Notes under the pieces: generated by a model
Told to the model about the DNA's origin: nothing
The model's input: the letters and a program-made list of their open reading frames with translations, nothing else
Database searches by the model: none
Translations under genes and position numbers: made by a program
NCBI GenBank assembly: GCA_032871835.1
Contig: CM065297.1
Location: 16,227,098 to 16,291,097, forward strand
From: Dipteronia dyeriana
Taxonomy: Eukaryota; Streptophyta; Magnoliopsida; Sapindales; Sapindaceae
Length of the DNA stretch: 64,000 nucleotides
Reading direction: 5' to 3'
In this document: piece after piece, positions 24,401 to 39,400 of the stretch
Position numbering within the stretch: position 1 is the first letter of the stretch
How the letters are laid out: each line of letters starts with the position of its first letter

Positions 24401-27400
24401 AGCTTTATATTTGTTTCATTGAAAAATAAATTCATCAAATTTTCTTCATCCAGATTCTTGATCAACTCTTCAACATATCCCTTTCACTTCCAAGGCCTGT
24501 TAGTTCAAATTCTGTTGTGGATATTGAACTGTCCTACCGTGCCTTGTCCTCTCTTGGGGATGTTATAGCCATCTTGAGAAGTGTGAGTCTATTGTCCATC
24601 TTTGATTCTAATTGTTCTTGTCTTTTTACGTCTTTTTTTTTTATTGGAAATATTGTACATCTGCTTATTGAAACACCATAGCGAGGAAATATGATACTTT
24701 TTGAGTTTTTTCTGTACATCCAGGATGCTTCTATTGATCCATCAGAAGTTTTTAATCGTATTGTTTCATCAGTTTGTATTCTATTGATGAAGGATGAGGT
24801 ACAGTTGATTTTGCTAAATATGGTTTGTCAATCGGCATAAGACTGTGGCAGCATAACATTATATTTTATTTCTTGCAGCTTATAGCCACTTTACAAAGTT
24901 GTCAAGTAGCTATATGTGATAGGATCAAGCAGTCAGCTGAAGGGTCTATTCAAGCTGTCATTGAGTTTGTTATGAAGAGAGGAAATGAGCTGAGTGAAGC
25001 TGATGTCTCAAGGTTTTAGAATTAGTTCCAAACTTAAACTTTAAGATTATGAAATGTACGTTTTTTTTTTTATATATATATAGTGAACAAATTTGATGAT
25101 TTCTAAGTAAGTTTGATTATGTTTGTCTTCAGGACGACCCAGTCTTTGCTCTCTGCTGCAGTTCATGTAACTGAGAAACATTTGCGGTTGGAAACACTTG
25201 GGGCTGTATCTTTTTTTGTTTAAATTTAATTCTATTAGCCTAATGAATAGTCAAGGTGTAAGTTTCTGATTGCTGCTTGGCTTTTAACCTGTTGGTTGTA
25301 TGGTCAATTGTGGGCTCCCTTTGTTTCTGCTGTACGTTCTCTGTGCATATCCTTAATATATGAAGATATCTTCTCTTGGCGAGAACACAAATTCTAAAGT
25401 TGTTTTCAATGAAGTGTTGGCAACTGCTGGAAGGGATATAGTCACAAAGGATATATCTAGACTACGTGGTGGCTGGCCAATGCAGGATGCTTTCTATGTG
25501 AGTCCCATTTGGTCTTAAGTTAAGGAGCATTGGCGCTTATTCATTTTCAGCAACTTCAACTATGACTTTATCATGTTGTTTGATATATTATTAAGAGTAC
25601 TGATTGGTGAAGAATCTCTCGCTTTACTTTCATTGGCATGCCACTTACGCAATGCTTTCAATATATTTTTTCAATTATTTGTAAGTTTATTTCTTTATAG
25701 AAACTTATAATTTTTTTAGCGAGATCTTAGACGTTTTGTACAAATACAGCATCTATATAACAAGGTGAAAACAGTGATAGTTAAAACCCAAAATTAAGCA
25801 CATGGTTCTCATGAAGTTATATATTTTCAAAATTAACCGAAAATATTAATGAAGATAAAGCATACTAATATGGTAATTAGATATATAATTTTAAATCTTC
25901 AAAAAAAGAAGAAGAAAAAGATACTAATTTTGTGGAATTCATATTATCTCTTTTAAATTTTTACAATCCTGCATGAGATGCAAATGCTGGAATGCGAATT
26001 TGTAATTTTCTTGTGAAACACATGCATATATGAATGTTGTCGTGTAGCTTATGCTATACTTGGTTTTCTAATTAACATTTTTTCCATCCCTTGTTGATCC
26101 TATGCCCAATTTCAATTAATTAGTTATTCCATTCAACATTTTATCCTTTATTCTGTTGATTATATGACCTATATCAATAAATTCTATTTCAGTTATATGA
26201 TTGTTTTCATCTTGATTTTCTTATAGGCCTTCTCCCAACATGCTGTTCTTTCTTTTTTGTTCCTGGAGCATCTAATATCTGTACTTAACCAGACTCCTAT
26301 TCCGAGGGGTGATACAGAGAAAGGAGACATTTCAAGTCATCTTGTCGATACTCAGATGGATGAAGACATTTTGCAGGCCACTATTTTGGCTCTCACTGCG
26401 TTTTTCAGGTTTGTATATTCAATGACATTCATGATGTTGTATGATCTTTTTTGTATGATCTTACAGTTTCAGGATATTATATATAAACCGGAAATTGTAG
26501 AGGTGGCGGTAAAGTTGGAAAAAAAGTTGTTGAACAAAGTTATGCTCCTGTTCTTGCTGCACTTACACTCCAATTGGGAAGTTGTCATGGTCTAGCAAGT
26601 ACTGGGCAGCATGGACCATTACGGTGAGCACTCGTATACTTCAGAATATTTTTCTGTTCAAATCTGAATCTCACTAAAAAGCATTTGAATGTAATACTTA
26701 CTCCCTGTCATTGCAGAGCTCTTTTAACTGCATTTCAGGCTTTCTGTGAATGTGTTGGAGACCTTGAAATGGGAAAGGTACGATGGAAATTCTACTATTG
26801 CTTTCCAATGTAACAAAGGATACTTCAAGTATTTTAATGATATAAAGTATAGTTAAGATGGCATCATATTGTTGTCTACAGATTTTGGCTAGAGATAGTG
26901 AACAAAATGAGAAGTGGATTAATCTTATAGGAGAAGTAGCTGGCTGCATCTCTATAAAGAGACCAAAGGAGGTAATGTGATACATCAATCTTATCATGTT
27001 TGTTTGATATAGTGGTACAGTACGCTTCAACTTTTTTATTGGTTAGGGAACGTGTGGGCCGAGGGGTGGGTTGAATATAATAGATTTGAAATTAGGGGTG
27101 GCAACGGATCGGATCGGGGCCATTTCCCGAACGGGTTTTCAATTTTCGCCCCATACCCAAAGCCCCTTGGGGTGGTGCCATATAAATTGAAATTTAGGAT
27201 ATAAACTTAAATTTTAACATTCAATTAAATTTAACAATACACTTAAATTGAAAAATATACTGCAATTTAAATATTCATCTAAACTCAAACATACTCGTAC
27301 AATTAAAATTCATATATACACTTAAATTTGATAGAACATTAATTTAATAAACCTTACATTCAAACATAAAATACAATTAGGCACATTGATAAAATGATGA

Positions 27401-30400
27401 GAGTTTAATTTTTCCTGTACATTTTTAATAATTTTAAAAAATAGTTATTTAAATACCGGGTCAAATGGGGCGGGTAGTGGCATAATGGTTGGACCCATAA
27501 CTGACCCTGTTACAAAACCTAGTCAAAACGTTTGACCTACCCTGACTCGAAACCCGTTTTAAGTGCTCCAAACCCGCTCCAAACGGATCGAAGCCCCATC
27601 GGTTTGGGTGGGTTGGGAATTTTCGCCATCCTTATTTGAAATCTGATAATGATTGAAAGAGGATGTATGAGGACATCTTGACCAACTGTGGAGTTTACAA
27701 GAAAATATTACCTATGTTCTGTAGTTCCAAACAGTTCATATTGTAAAGAGTTGATTGCTCAAGGCTTTAGTAGAGGTTTGGGATTTAGTTCCATGCTGTA
27801 AATAGCCAAAGATTAACAGAACTTTGTGTTGAAATATTAGTTGCACCTTTCTGAAGTCCGTAACTTAACATGCGACTTACTCCATATTCTAGGTGACCAA
27901 ATTTAATGTAAACCTAATTTGTGAAGAGTTTCATTGCAAATCACAGTTGTTCCATCAAATCAAAATTTTAGAAGATTTAATTGTAATACTGATAATGAAC
28001 TTCCTTGTAATATTGGTATTCAAATATTTTATTCTCTAGTCGTTCGTCATTGCATAACCACGTAAGGCTCTTGTGAAAGTTACAAAAATGCATTTGAAAT
28101 GTGGATACTCTTATGATTGTTGCTTTCAGGTTCAAACTATGTGTCTTATTTTGACTAAATCCTTAAACCGTCAACTAAGATTTCAACGGGAAGCTGCAGC
28201 TGCAGCTCTTTCAGAGTTTGTTCGCTATAGGTTTGTACAAAATGACTTACTTTCAAAAAGTTTTATGTCTTTTCTTGTTTCATTTGATTTTGTGACCCAC
28301 TTTTAAAAGGTTTGAGTTTTGGGCAAAGATCACATACGCGTTTCCTTACATGTTATTTTCTGTAGTCCACAAAGGTTTTTGGGTTGTGGTTATCTTGTTT
28401 TCCTTTGTATCTGCTTTCTTCAATAACATCATTCTAGTTTCCTATCAAAAAAAGAAAAAGAAAGAAAAGAAAAAGAAAATTCTCTATATGTATAGACTAT
28501 CTCTTAGGTTAACTTGCCTTGTGATGTAATTTACTAGTTCCTTAATAGCACTACAGCTGTCTCAACTATTTTAGCCAAGTACTTGTTGAGAGATTTCAGT
28601 AACAATGAAATTATCAAATATTTTGTGTTAAATGATTGACACTGATATACTGTTTGTTAGCAATTGGAAGCTCAGGAAAATATGTTAATGGAAGAATGCA
28701 TTGGAACCATCGATAAGATTTTATGAAAACAGATACTCTTTGATAAAGGAAACACGTGTAAAGATAATCACACTAGTGAGACAAAAGAAAACATTTTACT
28801 TCAAAGCTGTTTAGTAGTGCTTCTCTCTCACATCATTACATGATCTTTTATACATATCCTAGCATGTGTCTAAATTTGACAATGAAAAATTAATATATAT
28901 TCTATTTCACCTGTGCACGCAGTTCCTTATATTGAGCATTCTTGTTTTCTTTCTTTGATGAGTCCACATGGTCTTTGCCTCTTTCTGACCTGTTAAAACA
29001 GCCGCTTGTGAAATAGGAGCTCAGATCAAATGTTGGTTTGATATGTGAAGTTTACTGGACTGGTTGTCACTCATTTGCTCTGGGTGAAAATAGCACCAAC
29101 ACATTATCGGCTATATATATATTTTTCTTAATTTAATTTTTTATTCAAATATTCATTTGCTAGTATTTTTAATGGTCCAGTATTGGGTTGACTTCACTAT
29201 TGGAGCAGATGGTTGAAGCGTTGTGCCGACATGTCTCAGATGAGTCTCCAACTGTTAGAAGTCTTTGTTTAAAAGGATTAGTGCAGGTACAGTATCTCGA
29301 TTTTCACTGTCTTTGAAATTGTTTCTATTGCTAGTGAATAATAGTGCTGAATCTTTGGTGTGCGATCCATTTACCTTCTTTTTCGGTTCTAATAAATGGT
29401 TTTGCAGAAAGTTTATCTTGGAATATTCTGTGTATGTAGTATGTACGAATGCATGCTGGCATTCATTTTATCAGATAGACATGGAAACCTCTACTTTCTA
29501 GATAAATTTTTTGTTTGATTTGTAATAGATGGGTATCTACTAACAATGTGTTAAATTCTGAGAGTAGCATGGATGTATGTCTCATTGTCTCTGCGTACTT
29601 TACTTTAATACGCCTTCTGAAAATATATTCCCTGATTTTGCTTTTGCAGATGCCTTCTATTCATATTTATCAGTACACAACTCAAGTTCTGGGTGTGATA
29701 TTGGCATTGCTTGATGATTCTAATGAGTCGGTGCAATTAACTGCAGTGTCATGCTTGTTGATGGTGATGTTTCCTGCCTCTCTCTCTCTCTCTCTCTCAC
29801 TTTTTGTGCGTGCATGTGTTTGCGTTTGTGCATGTGTGTTTGTTTGTTTTCATATTTTTTACTATTAATTTGTTTACATTTCTTATTTTGTGATATCTTG
29901 ATTCATTTATTTGACATGGATTTTGTTTCCATAATTTCTTGGAACAATACTAGATCCTCAAGTCATCTCCCAATGATGCTGTTGAACCCATTTTGCTGAA
30001 TCTTTCTATGCGGCTCCGCAATCTTCAAGTGCGTTTGTTTACTTCCATAATCTTTACTAAAAATTACTTGCACGATATTTGATTTTGCATTGTTGTCACT
30101 ATGTCACGAATTATTAATTAATATATTCAACTGCATGAGATTGAATAACAAATTATCTTGTTAAATTGTAGTTTGTAAACAAAGTTGATAAAGTGTCATC
30201 TTTGTTAGCACATTCTTAAAACTAATCTCTAAATATTTTCTATTTTGTTAATGTTCTTTTGCTTTGCTTAGAAAAACCTTTGGGTAATTTATGTGATGTG
30301 ACCCTATGATTTATGATTTCTCACTTAAGTTGCAATTTATTTATATGGTCTGAAATAAAAATCTGTGGAATCTAAGAATGGCATCTGACATCAAAATGAA

Positions 30401-33400
30401 TATATGTTGCTCAATTGTGGCATTGTGAACTAGGCATCTCACCAGAGAGGTTCACATCATCAAAAAGGATCAATAAAATGTAGATAACTATTGAAAAATT
30501 TAATAATGCCAATCATAACTAGAAACTGGTGTGAGGTAGTCTTGGTTTTTTTTTGGCTAGACCTGTGTGTAGTTTTTGTTTTGGGGTCTTAATTCTCTTA
30601 CAGCTTCTTTTTATAGCTTTATGCTTTCTCCATAGGAGGCTATTTTTGATTGACCCAGTGAACTGCTTGTTCACTTTTGTAGTCTCTGACTCTCTTCTGT
30701 TGTTAATATTTTTTTTCTTTCTTGTTTCCTTTTAAGAAAAACAAAAACAAAATAGAAATTGGTATTGGGCAAGCATTAAAGAACCTGGATAACATGTCTA
30801 TATCAATGATAATGTGAAATAACACATGAATTATGTATTGTGGTTGTTCATATATCAGGATGGATTCAACTTTATTTTTTAACATTGTTGTATTCAGTAA
30901 TGAAAGTATAGCAGAATCCAAATATTGACAAATGAAACACTTGTCAATTTTATTGTTTTATCTCTTAGCTTTTGATATACATCCTGCTTAGGGCCTAATA
31001 CTTTACCTCTCCTTGGGTTAAAAGCTGCAAACTGTGTAAACAGGCATACAGGAAATTGTTAAATTTACTTTCGATCTGGATGAAATGTACATTTTATTAA
31101 ACTAATTCTTTGATTAATGCATTTATTGTTGTGTAAAAAGATATGCAATAATGTCAAGATGCGAGCAGATGCCTTTGCAGCATTTGGAGCACTAAGCAAC
31201 TATGGAGTTGGGGCACAACGCGAGGCATTTCTTGAGCAGGTCCCTTGTGTGCTTCGAACCATTCTCTGGGAATCAATTACCAATTCTTTTTTTTTTTTCC
31301 TTTTCGTTTAGTTTTGGGTTTGAAATCTTTGGTTGCATACTTGCATTTATCATTTGAAGAATTAATTGAAAGAGATAATTATTCTTCTTAGTTTATTACT
31401 GCTGCCTCAAAAAACCTTAAATACAAGATACTGCACCTAACTACCTCTACCATAGAAATAGAGATAGACTAGGAATTTAAACAAAGAGAAACAACCTAGA
31501 GATAAGGTTTTGTAACAGCTTTACACAGACCACTTATTCTAAAACTACTAAGAAAACAGAGAGCACACATCTAAACTATTAACAGAAAACATAACTAACA
31601 AATATCAACACCCCCCCTCAAGCTGGGTTGTAAATATTAATTATTCCCAGCTTGTAACACATGTTTTCGAAATCAGTCCTAGGAAAAGCTTTCATTAGAA
31701 TATCAGCAGTTTGGAATTTTGTTGGAGTGTAGATTAGCTTGACAGTCCCTTTATTTAGCTTTTCCTTGATGAAATGCTGTCGATTTCAATATGCTTTGTT
31801 CTGTCATGGTGAACCGGGCTCATGGCTGTAAGTATAGCTGCCTGGTTATCTTAAAACAATTTCATTGGTCCATCAATAGGTACTTTCAGCTCCATTAGAA
31901 GTCTTCTCAACCACATACCTTCACAAATTCTCAGATCTATCTGAACTCTGTCTCTGCACTACTTCCCGAGACAACCGACTGCTTCCTACTCCTCCAAGTT
32001 ACTAAATTTCCCCACACAAGTGCAGTAACCCGAAATGGATCTTCGGTCCACAGCCTAGTCTGCGTCTGTAAATATCTCCACATTCTGTCTCGTGCCTTTT
32101 TCGAAAAATAAATCTCTACCCGGTGCCATCTTCAAGTACCTTATTATCCAATAGATAGCCTTCATATGCTCTTCAGTTGGGGAGTTCATGAACTGACTTA
32201 CACAGCTCACCGCGAAGCAAAAATCAGGTCTGGTATGAGAGGTAAATTAATTTACCAACCAGCCTTTGATATCTCCTTTTATCGACCGGTGTACTGCCTT
32301 CAACTAATCCCAACTTAGTAGTGTAATCCATCGGTGTGTCAACTGGTTTGCAACCCATCATCCCAGTCTCTTTCAACAAATCCAAAGTGTATTTTCTTTG
32401 AGACACCAACAACCCCTTCCGTGACCTAGCAATTTCCATGCCTAGGAAATATTTAAGTCCTCCAAGATCCTTGATTTCCTAACTCCTTAACAAACAGAGT
32501 GGTCTGTTTGACACCAGAAATATCCACATGTCTTTACCACTTTTGTGAATCGTTAGAACCTAGCTCTCGGGGACTGTTTAAGTCCATACAAAGATTTCCT
32601 AAGCTTGCACACTGTTTTGGCTGCTGTGTCAAAACCGGGAGGCACCTCCATATACACCTCCTCATTAAGATCGCCATTGAGAGGCGTTTTTCACATCCAA
32701 TTGATGCAACGCCCAGTCCAAATTTGCTGCTAGAGATAATAGGACCCGAACTGTGTTCAACTTGGCCATCGGAGCAAACGTCACCATGCCATACAATTAT
32801 GTGAAGCCTTTGGCAACAAGTCGGGCTTTATATTGCTCTACACTGCCATCAGCTTTGTGTTTGCACCCTATAGTTCTTTTCCCACTTGGCAATGTAGATA
32901 GTTCTCATGTTTTGCTCTTTTCTAAGGCATTCATCGCTTCACTTATTGCCTTCTTCCACTCAGGATTCCTTAGGGCTTCATGTATGTCTATAGGAACCCG
33001 AATTTCGGAAACATTAGCAACGAAAGAGTAAAAACCTGATGGTAGATCCTCATAAGACATATAATTGCTGATAGGATATTGTAAAATTAGGCTTGATTGC
33101 CTTGATTTCATTGATATGTATACTAAAATATATATATGCAAACAATTAAGGACTGTACAAAACTATACAGGAAATCACATCCCACTAATCTAGGAAACAA
33201 AATAGGAAATCACAATAAAGAATCACATCCCATTAATCTAGGAAACAAAATAGGAAAGACAATAAAGCTACAATAAAGGAAAATAAAATCATAAACTATA
33301 ATCTCTAGAAATCAGCATAATAACTAACACCCCCCCTCAAGTTGGGTTGTAGATGTTAATCAATCCCAGCTTGACACTTAACTCTTCAAATCTGTTCCGA

Positions 33401-36400
33401 GATAATGCCTTAGTTAATATGTCTACTGCTTGCTGGTCAATTGGAATGTAGGACAATTTTAGAATTTCAGCTTCCAACTTCTTTTTAATAAGATATCTAT
33501 CTATCTCAATGTGTTTGCTTCGATCATGATGAACAAGATTCTTAGAAATGCTTATTGTAGCTTGATTATCACAGAACATGTTTATATGCTTCTCCATATG
33601 CACCCGAAGTTCGGTCAGAACTCTTTTGATCCAAAGCCCTTCACATATTCCATGTGCCATAGCACGAAATTCTGCTTCAGCATTGCTCCTAGCCACAACA
33701 GATTGTTTTTTGCTTCGCCATGTGATTAAATTCCCCCAAACAACCGTACAATACCCAGATGTAGACCTTCTATCTGTGATAGGTCTTGCCCAGTCAGCAT
33801 CCGAGTATAGAGTCACTTCAGTTTTTGTTGTTTTTGTAAAAAACGGTCTTTTTCCAAGTGTGAATTTCAGGTACCGTCGGATTCTCTATACAACTGTCAT
33901 GTGTTCCCCGGTAGTATTGTTCATGAATTGACTTACTGCACTTACTAGAAAAGCGATGTCCGGTGTAGTGTGCGAGAGATAAATGAGCTTTCCCACCAAC
34001 CGTCTACCGGTGCACTCCTAGTGTCAGCTCCAAGTTTCATGGTTGTATCCATCGGAGTTTCAACCGACTTACAGTCGAGCATCCCTGTTTCATGCAGTAT
34101 GCCCAACACATATTTTTGTTGTGAAATCTTAATACCCTTCTTTGACCGAGCCACCTCCATACCAGGAAAGTACCTCAGATGTCCCAGGTCCTTGATTTCG
34201 AATTCCTCAGGACCTCAGCTAACCATCCCTTTATTCTTGGTATTTCATCAAGAAAATCTCCTGTTAAGATGATATCGTCTACATAGATGATCAAAATTGT
34301 TCGCTGCCCTTTCTGAGAGTATTTGATAAACATGGTATGATCCGATTGACTTTGGAAATATCCATGTTTCTTCAACACGTAGGTGAATCTCTCAAACCAG
34401 GCCCTAAGAGATTGTTTAAGGCCATATAGTGATTTCTTGAGTCTGCATACTTTATTATCAGTAGTAGCGGTCTCTAGTCTAGGTGGTGCCTCCATATAGA
34501 CCTCTTCTGTCAAATCCCCATTTGGGAAAGCGTTCTTTACGTCCAGCTGAAGCAAGGGCCAGTCGAGATTGGCAGCAAGAGATAGTAGGACCCGAATAAT
34601 GTTCAATTTTGCCACAGGTGCGAAAGTCTCATGATAGTCAATTCCGAATGACTATGTGAACCCTTTTGCCTCCAACCTTGCCTTGAGCCTTTCAGCACTC
34701 CCATCAACTCGTGTTTTGACCGTAAATACCCACTTGCATCCCACAGGATTCTTTCCTTTTGGCAAATCCATTAGTTCCCAGGTCCCATTCTTCTCCAAGG
34801 CCTGAACTTAAATCATAACTTCTTTCTTCCATTCAAGGTTTTTTAAAGCCTCATGAATATTATTTGGAATTGGAATTGGAATATCAACAAGTCTGGTAAC
34901 AAATGCCTGGAACTGAGGTGAGGGTCCATATGAAACATAATTGCTCAAGGGATACAATGGGCGATCCCTGTAATCTCGGTATCCGTTTCTTACAGCAATA
35001 GGCTGATCCTGAACTCCTTCTGATATTGTTTCTTTTTCTGTTTCATACGAGTCGGTTTATTGGACTATAGAATTCAGCTCAGACTCCTGGATAGAGATAA
35101 AATCTGTTTGATTTCTTGTTTCTCGCATATTTCCGCTTTTGTGATAGACGGTTAGGTATTTTTGCATGAGGTGGATAAGCAGGCTGACTAGTTTGACTTG
35201 TTGCTAACAAGTAAGCTGACTGGACTGATTGTTAGTGTCTAAGGGCTGATTTATTATCCTCACAACTGGCCTAATTCCTAGAAGATTTAGGGATGATTTG
35301 TAGCAGCGGATTCCTAGAAGATTTAGGGCTGATTTCTGGCAGTTGATTCCTAGGGAGACTAGGACTGATTGAAGTCTGATTTCTAGGAGAGGATTGAAGA
35401 TCTTGTTGCTGATTTTTAGAAGATTGACCAGATTGACTTGGATTGAGAGATTGACTAGGATTGAGATTCCTATTATCATGGAGTTGACTAGGACAAGTAA
35501 TAATTTGATCAGGAGCATCCCAAAACAGATATTTACTGTCTTGATTTTGTGCTCCCCTTTGAATATCGGTTTTGGAAAAAAACCAGCTTGTTTTCAAAAA
35601 ACTTAACATCCATTGAATTGTAAATTTTCCTAGTTTCTGGGCAATAGCACTTTATCCCTCTTGAAGAGGAGAGTATTCAATAAAGATTCCCTTAACAGAT
35701 TTAGGATCCACTTTACTATGGTGATGTGGATACACAAATGAAAACCATGCACCCGAAAATCTTTAACCGGATATCAGTTACAAGTCGGGTCTGAGGGAAA
35801 GTGTTTTTAAAAGATTGATAAGGTGTGGAAAAATTTAAATGCGTGAAGGAGCTCTGTTAATAAGAAATGCAGTAGTAAGAACTACTTCCCCCTAAAAAGT
35901 TTTAGGAACATAACTGGAAAAAAGTAAAGATCGGGCAATTTAAAAAATGTGACTGTTTTTCCTTTCAGCGATTCCATTCTGTTAAGGAGTATCAACATGT
36001 GCTTTGGTGAATGATACCCTCACCAGAAAGATAATTGTTGAGTGTTGAATTAAAAAATTCTTTCCCGTTATCGGTTCTTAAGATCTGAACACGTGTTAAA
36101 TTGATTTTGAATCAAAGTTTGAAATTTTTTAAAATACGTGTAACTTCAGATTTTTCTTTCATGAGATATACCCAAGTGATCCTAGTGTGATCATCTGCGA
36201 ATGTGACAAACCATCTAGATCCTGTAATGTTTGGAACCCGTAAGGGCCCCCATACATTGCTATGAATCATTGAAAAAGGGTTAGAAGTTCGATAAGTGGA
36301 AATAGGATAAACATTGCGAGTATGTTTTGCAAATTGGCACATTTCACATTGAAACAGATTAGGGTTTTTATTTCTGAATAATAAGGGAAACATTATGAAC

Positions 36401-39400
36401 AAATAGGAAAAATTCTGGTGACATAAGCGATAATGCCAGATCATAACCTGCCTATCATCACTAGACCTAGACATGAGACTTCGATGGCTAGAAAACACCT
36501 CACAACCAACCCCACATGCTGTTGGATCTGATTGCTTTTTCACGTAGGATTCTGCCTTGAGAAAGTAGAGTCCAGACAAGACTTTAGCACTGCCAGTCGT
36601 CCTCCTGAATCCGAGTCTTGAAAAATACATGCATAAGAAGAAAAATTAGCAGTATATCGCTGTTCTTGGGTCAACTTACTTACAGACAACAAATTACAAT
36701 TTAATTTAGAACGAACAAAACTGATTTCAGGACCAAATCCTTAGTGACAACCACTGAATTGATTCCTGTCACCTTCGATAGTGTTCATTCCGCTATACGA
36801 ACATTTAGATTATCAACACAGGGTGAGAATGTCTTAAATACACTGGAATCACCAGTCATATGGTCTGAGGCACCAGGATCAACTATCCAGGTTTGACTAG
36901 ACACTTGTTTTGCATTCATGGCTAGTAGAAAATTACCTGAGTGAACCAAGGATCCAACTGCTATAGTGGAGGACGGTTGTTGACTTATCATCCGTTGGAG
37001 GAGTTCAGTTTGTTCTTTACTAAACAATTTTGGCTGATCAGATGATTCTCCCTTAGTCATGGTCATATTTCTGTGTTTTTCCCTCTTTTTCCTTTGGTTT
37101 CCAATCAGCTAGTTTCCCATGTAACTTCCAACAAGTCTCTTCGAGATGACCTGGTTTCTTGCAATGTTCACACCAAGGGCGATCCTTTCGTGGTTTGTCA
37201 AATGAGGGAGGCTGACTTCCTCGAGCAGCCAACGCACTGCCATCGGCCTGGGTGTTGCTACTGTTAGATCCGAGCATCACCTTCCTCCGACTTTCCTCAC
37301 GAATGACTTCTGAGAAGGCCTCTCGGAGAGTAGGCATTGGCTTCACTGCCATAATTCTACCTCGCACTTCATCGAGATTTCTATTTAGTCCGAGAAGCAA
37401 TTTGAAGATCCGCTTCTTCTCGATACCTTTCTTGTGTGTAGCCACATCCGTAGGATTCACGAAGGTATCTTTTTCAAAGGTATCTACCTGCTGCTATAGT
37501 CGGGTCAGTTTTGTAAAGTACTGCATGATTGAGTCTTTCCCTTGCCGGAGATCAAGCAAAATTCCTGCAACCGCGAACAATTCTGCTGTGTTGTCGAAAG
37601 TGGAAAATGTCTCCTTGGTTGCATACCATATCGCTTTTGCTGTTTCGTACAACAGAAAATTCTCGCTAACATCATTGCCCATTGAGTTTAGCAACCAGGA
37701 CATTACAAGATTATTCTCTGTTTTCCATCGACGGTATCCATCATCTTCTGTGGCAGGTTTGACAATGGTCCCCGTCAAATAGTTATCCTTCCCTTTGCCA
37801 CTGATGAAAATGAGGACAGACTTGAACCACTGAAGATATCATCTTGTGACCGGTTATGGGTAGGTTAGGGTGTGAGGAGTTTTTGTTCAAACCTACTCAA
37901 CCATTGCTGTCGGTTTTGGGGAAATATGAACCGGAAACAGCCTTTTTAGAGTCATTTGACATGACTGATTTTGGAGTGGCTTTAGAGTGGTTTACTGCTG
38001 GAAAGAGCAGTAGAATAGAAAAAAAAAAACAAAATTGTTTGGTGTTTTGCTGCCGGAAAGAGCAGTAAAGAAATTAGGGTTTGCTTGGGTTCAGAGAGTG
38101 CTCTTATACCATATAAAATTAGGCTTGATTGCCTTGATTTCATTGATCTGTATACTAAAATATATATACACAAACAGTCAAGGACTGTACAAAACTATAC
38201 AGGAAATCACATCCCACTAATCTAGGAAACAAAATAGGAAAACACAATAAAGCTACAATAAAGGAAAATAAAGTCAAAAACTATAATTTCTAGAAATCAG
38301 CATAATAACTAATAGATATAAAGGATGTTTTCTGCATTCCTTCATCCCTTTTATTAGAGCAATCGGCAATTCCCATTATGACTTCTCTTCCTTATTTGGA
38401 GTGGGTTGTGAACTGATTTTACCTGATCCTTCGGTTGCTTTTAGCCTCATTGGACCGGTTGAGAAGGTTCTGAGTCTTGGTCAGAACTGATGAATCAAGG
38501 GCTCTGTCACCTTGTTGGGCTTATTCCTCCTAGTATGGACAATGGGTTTTTGGGTGTCAATCGGTTGGGAGTGTGTTGGGTTCTGGTTAGGACATTCAGT
38601 TGATGTGAGGTCTTTATTTTTGCTGAGGACTGTGTGTTGCTGAAGTCGGTTGGTTATTTTGAGCATTCAAATTTTGATCAGGTTTGGTATGGATAATATA
38701 CGAGTGAGGATCATATATGGTTTGGAAAAATTCAATATTTGAATGCAGCTCATGTTGATTACGTTGTTGGGTTTGTTCGGTTTGATCAGGTGATGGATGC
38801 TGACTTGATTCTAGAGTTTGTGATGAACAAGGACTCAACTCTAGAGGTTTGAAAAAATCAAATTCATAGCTCCTATCACTTTGACTCTTATCCCCCTTTT
38901 GAATTTGACTTTTTGAATAATAAGGCTGATTTTCATGAAAAGTCATGACATCAATTGAAATAAAAATTTGTCTATTGTCTAAATAAAAACACTTATACCC
39001 TTTCTGTGTAAGTGAGTATCCAATAAACACACACTTCATAGACTTTGGGTCAAGTTTACTTTTATTTAACTTATGATTGTGAACGATACAGAACACCCAA
39101 AAATCCTAATAGGAAGATGAGAGATAAGACGAGTGTTTGGATAGGATTTCAGAAGAAGTTGACATGGAGTTTGAAACCTAAGAGTCCTAGATGGTAATCT
39201 GTTGATGAGATAGGCGGCAGTTAATACTGCCTTACCCCAAAATTGATTTGGCATGTGTGGAAAACATAAGCGAGTGGGCTACCTCTAAAAGTTGCCTGTT
39301 TTTCGCTCAGACACCATTTTCCTTGGGAGTGTTAACACAAGAGCTTTGATGAATGATCCCCTTCACCTAACAAGTAATTTCCTGGGATAGAATTAAAAAT

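Larger units (their letters stand above)
33080..38314 (-). mobile_element. Copia LTR retrotransposon C nested in Copia-B
   Basis: LTRs are 33080-33329 (250 bp) and 38112-38314 (203 bp). The left copy is longer by about 47 bp because of an internal tandem duplication. The target duplication GATAT lies at 33075-33079 and 38315-38319. The minus-strand primer site TGGTATAAGAGC (plus 38100-38111) and the purine tract CTTGAGGGGGG (plus 33330-33341) sit where expected. It is 5.2 kb, antisense to SGR6 and in the same orientation as Copia-B. The two share very similar gag, protease and polypurine sequences, so they are sister families. Confidence 0.95.
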
